Origin: Bartonella birtlesii IBS 325
GTDB lineage: Bacteria; Pseudomonadota; Alphaproteobacteria; Rhizobiales; Rhizobiaceae
DNA: 64,000 nucleotides
Reading direction: 5' to 3'
Assembly (NCBI RefSeq): GCF_000273375.1
Contig: NZ_CM001557.1
Location: forward strand, 1,311,289 to 1,375,288
The notes beneath the pieces are model-generated. The model worked only from the letters and a program-made list of their open reading frames with translations, did no database searches and was not told the origin of the DNA. Shown here one piece after another: positions 60,299 through 64,000 of the stretch. Position 1 is the stretch's first letter, and each line of letters starts with the position of its first letter. The translations under genes and the position numbers were made by a program.

Positions 60299-61168
60299 AT
60301 GATCCATCAGTCTCAACACTCAAAAGTAACATTCATTATAAAATTTTTAACAACGATTATGTTGGGAATTTTAACCTTTTCATTTTCTTCATCAAACGCA
60401 CAGTCAAATACCAAAACAGCAAACTATTTAAGTATAGAAAAACTTAAAATACAACTTTTAGAAGATCCTACTTTTTTATCTGAACTCAAAAAAAAGATTG
60501 TACCACCCATTGATGATTATGATCTTCAAAGGATTGTAAGAGACTATTTACTCACTCATCCGGAAATTATGATAGAAATGCAGTTAGTTCTTCAAGAAAA
60601 GTTGGAAAAGAAAAGTGAACAAAAAGCTCAAAAACAAGCCTTAATTATCAATTTGTTGAAACAGGGAATTTTCCACTCCCCTTACGATGCTGTTTTAGGA
60701 AATCCAAATGGTAAAAAAGTGTTGGTTAGTTTCTTTGATTACAATTGTGGCTATTGTAAAATGTCCTATCCGTACATAGAAAACTTAATTAAAAAACACT
60801 CAGACCTCCGAGTGATTATAAAAGATTTACCAATCTTAGGATCTGATTCTATAGCGGCGCACACTGTTTCTTATGCTTTTCGCAAACAATTTCCAGAAAA
60901 ATACCTTCAGTTTCATAAAGCTCTTTTAGCGAGTAAAAGCCGCATAAATGAAGCTAAAGCCATAAAAATAGCAATTTCATTAGGAGTAGATGAAAAAAAA
61001 CTACGCAATGCAATAAAAGATCCTAATCTTAGAAATTTCTTCAAAGAGAATATTCAAGTTGCTTCTCAACTCAATATTACAGGAACACCTTCTTATATCA
61101 TTGGTGATAAAGTATTGACCGGAGTGGATCAAGATATTTTGGAAGAAGCTTTGGAAAATATACAATAA
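60299..61168 (+). CDS. DsbA family thiol oxidoreductase
   Basis: 289 residues. Signal peptide (IKFLTTIMLGILTFSFSSSNAQ), a helical N-terminal region to about 120, then a thioredoxin fold with the active site in FFDYNCGYCKMSYPY (CGYC) and a cis-Pro motif NITGTPSYIIGD. The domain order matches the Com1/BDbA-like periplasmic proteins of intracellular bacteria. It should form or isomerise disulfides of exported proteins. Confidence 0.9.
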   Translation: MIHQSQHSKVTFIIKFLTTIMLGILTFSFSSSNAQSNTKTANYLSIEKLKIQLLEDPTFLSELKKKIVPPIDDYDLQRIVRDYLLTHPEIMIEMQLVLQEKLEKKSEQKAQKQALIINLLKQGIFHSPYDAVLGNPNGKKVLVSFFDYNCGYCKMSYPYIENLIKKHSDLRVIIKDLPILGSDSIAAHTVSYAFRKQFPEKYLQFHKALLASKSRINEAKAIKIAISLGVDEKKLRNAIKDPNLRNFFKENIQVASQLNITGTPSYIIGDKVLTGVDQDILEEALENIQ

Positions 61169-61206
61169 ATATCTTTTCCTGACCTCATCAATTTTGCGCA
61201 GAATCC

Positions 61207-61240
61207 CGTAAATGAAATAATTTTACGCTTTCTCTTTTTT
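61207..61240 (+). terminator. weak terminator after the DsbA-like gene
   Basis: A 6-bp stem (CGTAAA / TTTACG) with a 9-base loop followed by CTTTCTCTTTTTTG, 38 bases past the stop. Short stem, so only suggestive. Confidence 0.35.
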
Positions 61241-61421
61241 GATAACAGGTTTATAAATACAATCTCGCATAGTGGATAATGATTTTAAATTGCAAAGTAT
61301 AATTCTAAAAAAGTAAAAGGCTTTTTTAAAAAGCTCATAAAGGTCATTCCTAGTCTAAAAATATTCAGGGCATAAAAATTAAATAATGACGACCTTCATT
61401 GATCAAGGAGTTAGAAATAAA

Positions 61422-61910
61422 ATGACAACAAAAAAAGTAGATGCGGCAAAACATACCGCAATTAATACAAAAATTATCCGTGACCTTGCTGAAATTTTAA
61501 ATGATACAAATTTAACGAACATTGAACTTGAACAAGGTGAACTTCGTATTTGTGTGTCACGTCAAAATATCTCTGTTACTCCTAAACAAGCAGTTTATGC
61601 CCCCATTTCTCCTACTGTTGCTATATCTTCTTCCCCTGCCCTAACAACTGCAACTTCTATACAAGAAGATAAATCAAAAAATGCGATAACATCTCCAATG
61701 GTTGGAACAGCTTATCTTGCACCTTCGCCAGGTGCACAACCTTTTGTAGAAATAGGACAAAATGTCATAGAAGGACAAACTTTGCTTATCATTGAAGCAA
61801 TGAAAACAATGAATCAAATTCCATCACCACGCTCAGGTAAGGTAAGCACTATTCTTGTTAAAGATGGCCAACCCGTTGAGTTTGGTGAACCACTTATTGT
61901 CGTTGAATGA
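61422..61910 (+). CDS. accB: acetyl-CoA carboxylase biotin carboxyl carrier protein
   Basis: 162 residues from ATG 61422, preferred because AAGGAG (61405-61410) precedes it; an ATG at 61386 gives 12 more residues and no ribosome binding site. A Pro/Ala/Ser-rich linker is followed by the biotinyl domain with the biotin lysine in [11 protein letters not shown] and [17 protein letters not shown]. Carries carboxybiotin for fatty-acid synthesis. accC follows in 14 bases. Confidence 0.95.
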   Translation: MTTKKVDAAKHTAINTKIIRDLAEILNDTNLTNIELEQGELRICVSRQNISVTPKQAVYAPISPTVAISSSPALTTATSIQEDKSKNAITSPMVGTAYLAPSPGAQPFVEIGQNVIEGQTLLIIEAMKTMNQIPSPRSGKVSTILVKDGQPVEFGEPLIVVE

Positions 61911-61924
61911 GGTGAGGGGTAGCT

Positions 61925-63283
61925 ATGATTCAAAAAATTCTTACCGCCAATCGGGGAGAAATTGCTCTTCGTGTTTTGCGAGCTTGTAAAGAACTAGGTA
62001 TAAAAACGGTAGCCGTTCACTCCACTGCCGATGCTGATGCAATGCATGTTCGATTAGCTGACGAAAGTGTTTGCATTGGCCCTCCCCCAGCACGCGATTC
62101 TTATTTAAGTATCCATCAAATTATTGCTGCATGCGAGATTACAGGAGCTGATGCTGTTCATCCAGGATATGGTTTCCTTTCTGAAAATGCCAAATTTGCA
62201 GATGTTTTAGAAGCCCATAATATTACCTTCATTGGTCCAACGGCGACACATATCCGAACCATGGGCGATAAAATCGAAGCAAAAAAAACTGCTAAAACAC
62301 TTGGAATTCCTGTTGTTCCTGGTTCAGATGGTGCTGTCAGTGAAGAAACAGATGCTTTGCGCATCGCCCATGAAATTGGTTATCCAGTTATTATTAAGGC
62401 TTCTGCTGGTGGTGGTGGGCGCGGTATGAGAGTTGTTCATTCTGAACAAGAGTTTGCCATAGCTCTCAAAACGACTCGTTCTGAAGCAAAGGCCGCTTTT
62501 GGTGATGATGCAGTTTATATTGAAAAATATTTGGAAAAGCCCCGTCATATTGAAATTCAAATTATAGGTGATGGTATAGGAAATGCCATTCATTTAGGAG
62601 AACGCGATTGTTCTCTTCAACGGCGTCATCAAAAAATATGGGAAGAAGCAACATCACCTGCACTTAATGAAACTGAACGAAAAAAAATTGGTAATATTGT
62701 TGCAAATGCCTGTGCACAACTTGGATATCGTGGAGCGGGTACCGTTGAGTTTCTTTATGAGGATGGTGAATTCTATTTTATTGAAATGAATACACGTTTA
62801 CAAGTAGAGCATCCTGTAACTGAAGCAATTACAGGTATAGATTTAGTTCATGAACAAATTTATATTGCATCAGGTAACAAACTTTCGATTGCACAAGAGG
62901 ATATCTGCTTTTCTGGTCACGCTATAGAATGTCGTATTAATGCAGAAGATCCTCTTACCTTTACACCATCACCGGGAATTATTACACATTTTCATACACC
63001 TGGAGGTTTAGGAATTCGTGTTGATTCAGGTGCTTATTCAGGTTATCGAATTCCTCCTTATTATGATAGCATGATTGGCAAACTGATTGTTCATGGACGA
63101 ACTCGTTTGGAATGCATGATGCGTTTACGGCGTGCTTTGGATGAATTTGTAGTTGATGGAGTCAAAACCACATTGCCTCTTTTTCGTGATCTCATTAACA
63201 ATAAAGAGATTGCAGACGGTAACTATAATATTCACTGGCTAGAAAAATATCTTTCCCAGCAACCAACTTCTTCAGATTTATAA
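61925..63283 (+). CDS. accC: acetyl-CoA carboxylase biotin carboxylase
   Basis: 452 residues of ATP-grasp enzyme. [60 protein letters not shown] and [14 protein letters not shown] are all standard. Carboxylates the biotin on AccB. Operon with accB; it is followed by unrelated AT-rich debris rather than a further lipid gene. Confidence 0.97.
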   Translation: MIQKILTANRGEIALRVLRACKELGIKTVAVHSTADADAMHVRLADESVCIGPPPARDSYLSIHQIIAACEITGADAVHPGYGFLSENAKFADVLEAHNITFIGPTATHIRTMGDKIEAKKTAKTLGIPVVPGSDGAVSEETDALRIAHEIGYPVIIKASAGGGGRGMRVVHSEQEFAIALKTTRSEAKAAFGDDAVYIEKYLEKPRHIEIQIIGDGIGNAIHLGERDCSLQRRHQKIWEEATSPALNETERKKIGNIVANACAQLGYRGAGTVEFLYEDGEFYFIEMNTRLQVEHPVTEAITGIDLVHEQIYIASGNKLSIAQEDICFSGHAIECRINAEDPLTFTPSPGIITHFHTPGGLGIRVDSGAYSGYRIPPYYDSMIGKLIVHGRTRLECMMRLRRALDEFVVDGVKTTLPLFRDLINNKEIADGNYNIHWLEKYLSQQPTSSDL

Positions 63284-63390
63284 CCCGATAACAGAGTGAT
63301 AAACTTTCTTTTTTATTCATATAACATATTAATATTATATATCTTTTTTAAGGTGAGGGATGCGTAAATAAAAGTAAGGGAATAAGATTT

Positions 63391-63691
63391 TTAACATTTC
63401 TCTACGACAGTAGCATTTTCTTTTCTTTGCGCTTCACTAATCATCTCTAATAATTTTTTGAATGCTTCTAAATCCTCTTATGAAAGATTATGTAAATTTC
63501 TAACAAATATGCCAACAATTTCACGACTCAACGGATTAGAAGGCTTTATTGTGAACCGGTATAGACTTTCTGCCAATCTCAGCAGAAGATAAAAATGATA
63601 CAGATATGTCTAACTTCTTAGCCATATCTAAGAGGCGTTTGGAGTCATCAATACGAAGTTTATGTAAAATTTTACCAAAAGATGTAAGCAT
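63391..63691 (-). pseudogene. XRE-family HTH regulator, disrupted
   Basis: The minus strand from ATG 63691 gives MLTSFGKILHKLRIDDSKRL then LLDMAKKLDISVSFLSSAEI, a clear Xre-type helix-turn-helix like those of antitoxins and phage repressors. The frame stops after 51 residues at 63536. Sense continues in another frame with NPLSREIVGIFVRNLHNLS, an in-frame TAA and EDLEAFKKLLEMISEAQR, ending at 63391. At least one frameshift and one nonsense codon break it. Confidence 0.75.
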
Positions 63692-63762
63692 CAAAAAAGA
63701 CCCGTTAGAGAAGAAACATTTCTTCTGATTCTAACAAATCTTTTTATGATTTTCCTCAATTA

Positions 63763-63936
63763 TTACGAATCAAAAGTTCTTTTTAAAAGGCATAATCTGT
63801 TATTATCAACGTAAGCACGAATAAGATCACGTAAAATTTGAGATGCTGGACGGTGTTTTTTTTCAGCTATAGCCATAAACACGCTTTTTAAATTTATATT
63901 TACTTTAGCTACTATAAGTTCACTTTTTATACCCAT
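63763..63936 (-). CDS. small RHH-type DNA-binding protein (antitoxin-like)
   Basis: 57 residues: MGIKSELIVAKVNINLKSVF, then MAIAEKKHRPASQILRDLIR and AYVDNNRLCLLKRTFDS. The HRPASQILRDLIRAYV segment matches ribbon-helix-helix antitoxins and small plasmid-stability regulators. No toxin gene follows it; the HTH pseudogene does. The start overlaps the end of the partial gene at the window edge, suggesting one transcript. Confidence 0.7.
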   Translation of the reverse strand: MGIKSELIVAKVNINLKSVFMAIAEKKHRPASQILRDLIRAYVDNNRLCLLKRTFDS

Positions 63937-64000
63937 ATATTGCCTCTTCTGCTAGTGCCTTTGCTTCTCCAGATTTCGTTAACGCTTCTAAAGCTTGGGA
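63920..64000 (-). CDS. C-terminal end of an unidentified gene (runs off right edge)
   Basis: The last 26 codons read SQALEALTKSGEAKALAEEA then IYGYKK and a TGA ending at 63920. They are in frame to the window edge and overlap the RHH gene start by 17 bases. The alanine/lysine-rich helical end gives no family assignment. Confidence 0.5.
   Translation of the reverse strand, partial: SQALEALTKSGEAKALAEEAIYGYKK

Noticed and set aside
1..64000. CRISPR array, rRNA operon or insertion sequence
   Set aside because: No regularly spaced direct repeats, rRNA motifs or transposase frames were seen.

Overview
The window reads as a chromosomal segment of a Bartonella species (Alphaproteobacteria, Hyphomicrobiales). 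The assignment is by recognition, without a database search. It rests on AT-rich sequence with long intergenic gaps, rhizobial-type gene neighbourhoods (sufBCDS-sufT, rlpA-dac-tmk-holB-metG-tatD, sfsA-map-radC, pyrB-pyrC', plsY-dprA-topA-rnr-rpmG, accBC), a phosphatidylcholine synthase gene and many decayed gene remnants.

Layout. 1-7.1 kb: start of an alpha/beta hydrolase gene, then an iron-sulfur assembly operon (nifS-like desulfurase, sufB, sufC, sufD, sufS, sufT-like). 7.1-9.0 kb: periplasmic Cu/Zn superoxide dismutase and two unrecognised small genes in AT-rich DNA. 9.0-13.5 kb: Ubi-type monooxygenase, phosphatidylcholine synthase, 3-hydroxyisobutyryl-CoA hydrolase, small membrane proteins and a lipoprotein. 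13.6-20.9 kb: a minus-strand housekeeping block (MBL hydrolase, tatD, metG, holB, tmk, dacF-like, rlpA). 21-30.7 kb: tRNA-Lys, a damaged lexA, rimO, ttcA, rpsD, murI, trmJ, sfsA, map, radC and a DUF3126 gene. 31-38.7 kb: a ubiH-like remnant, hydrolase, DUF192 protein, double cold-shock protein and the branched-chain amino acid ABC operon livJ-H-M-G-F. 38.7-47 kb: gatCA, ruvX, an AidB-like acyl-CoA dehydrogenase, pyrB with a non-catalytic pyrC', plsY and dprA. 47.4-53.4 kb: topA, rnr, a dead MFS transporter gene and rpmG. 53.7-63.3 kb: nuclease, uracil-DNA glycosylase, Lrp regulator, cobT, dusA, glpD, a DsbA-like oxidoreductase, accB and accC. 63.3-64 kb: debris of small DNA-binding protein genes (HTH and RHH) that looks like mobile or toxin-antitoxin remnants.

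The strongest recurrent oddity is seven otherwise conserved genes broken by a single-base frameshift (metG, rlpA, lexA, murI, livH, livG, pyrB). Six of the seven can be placed in or beside a mononucleotide run, and restoring one base gives a full-length family member each time. Because metG and murI are normally essential, homopolymer sequencing error is the simplest explanation for most. lexA is different: it has also lost its Ala-Gly self-cleavage site and may be truly decaying. Other points worth checking are a DacF-like protein lacking two of the three penicillin-binding motifs, a ubiH-like gene ghost, and the MFS pseudogene beside rpmG. No CRISPR array, insertion sequence, rRNA or intact prophage was found.
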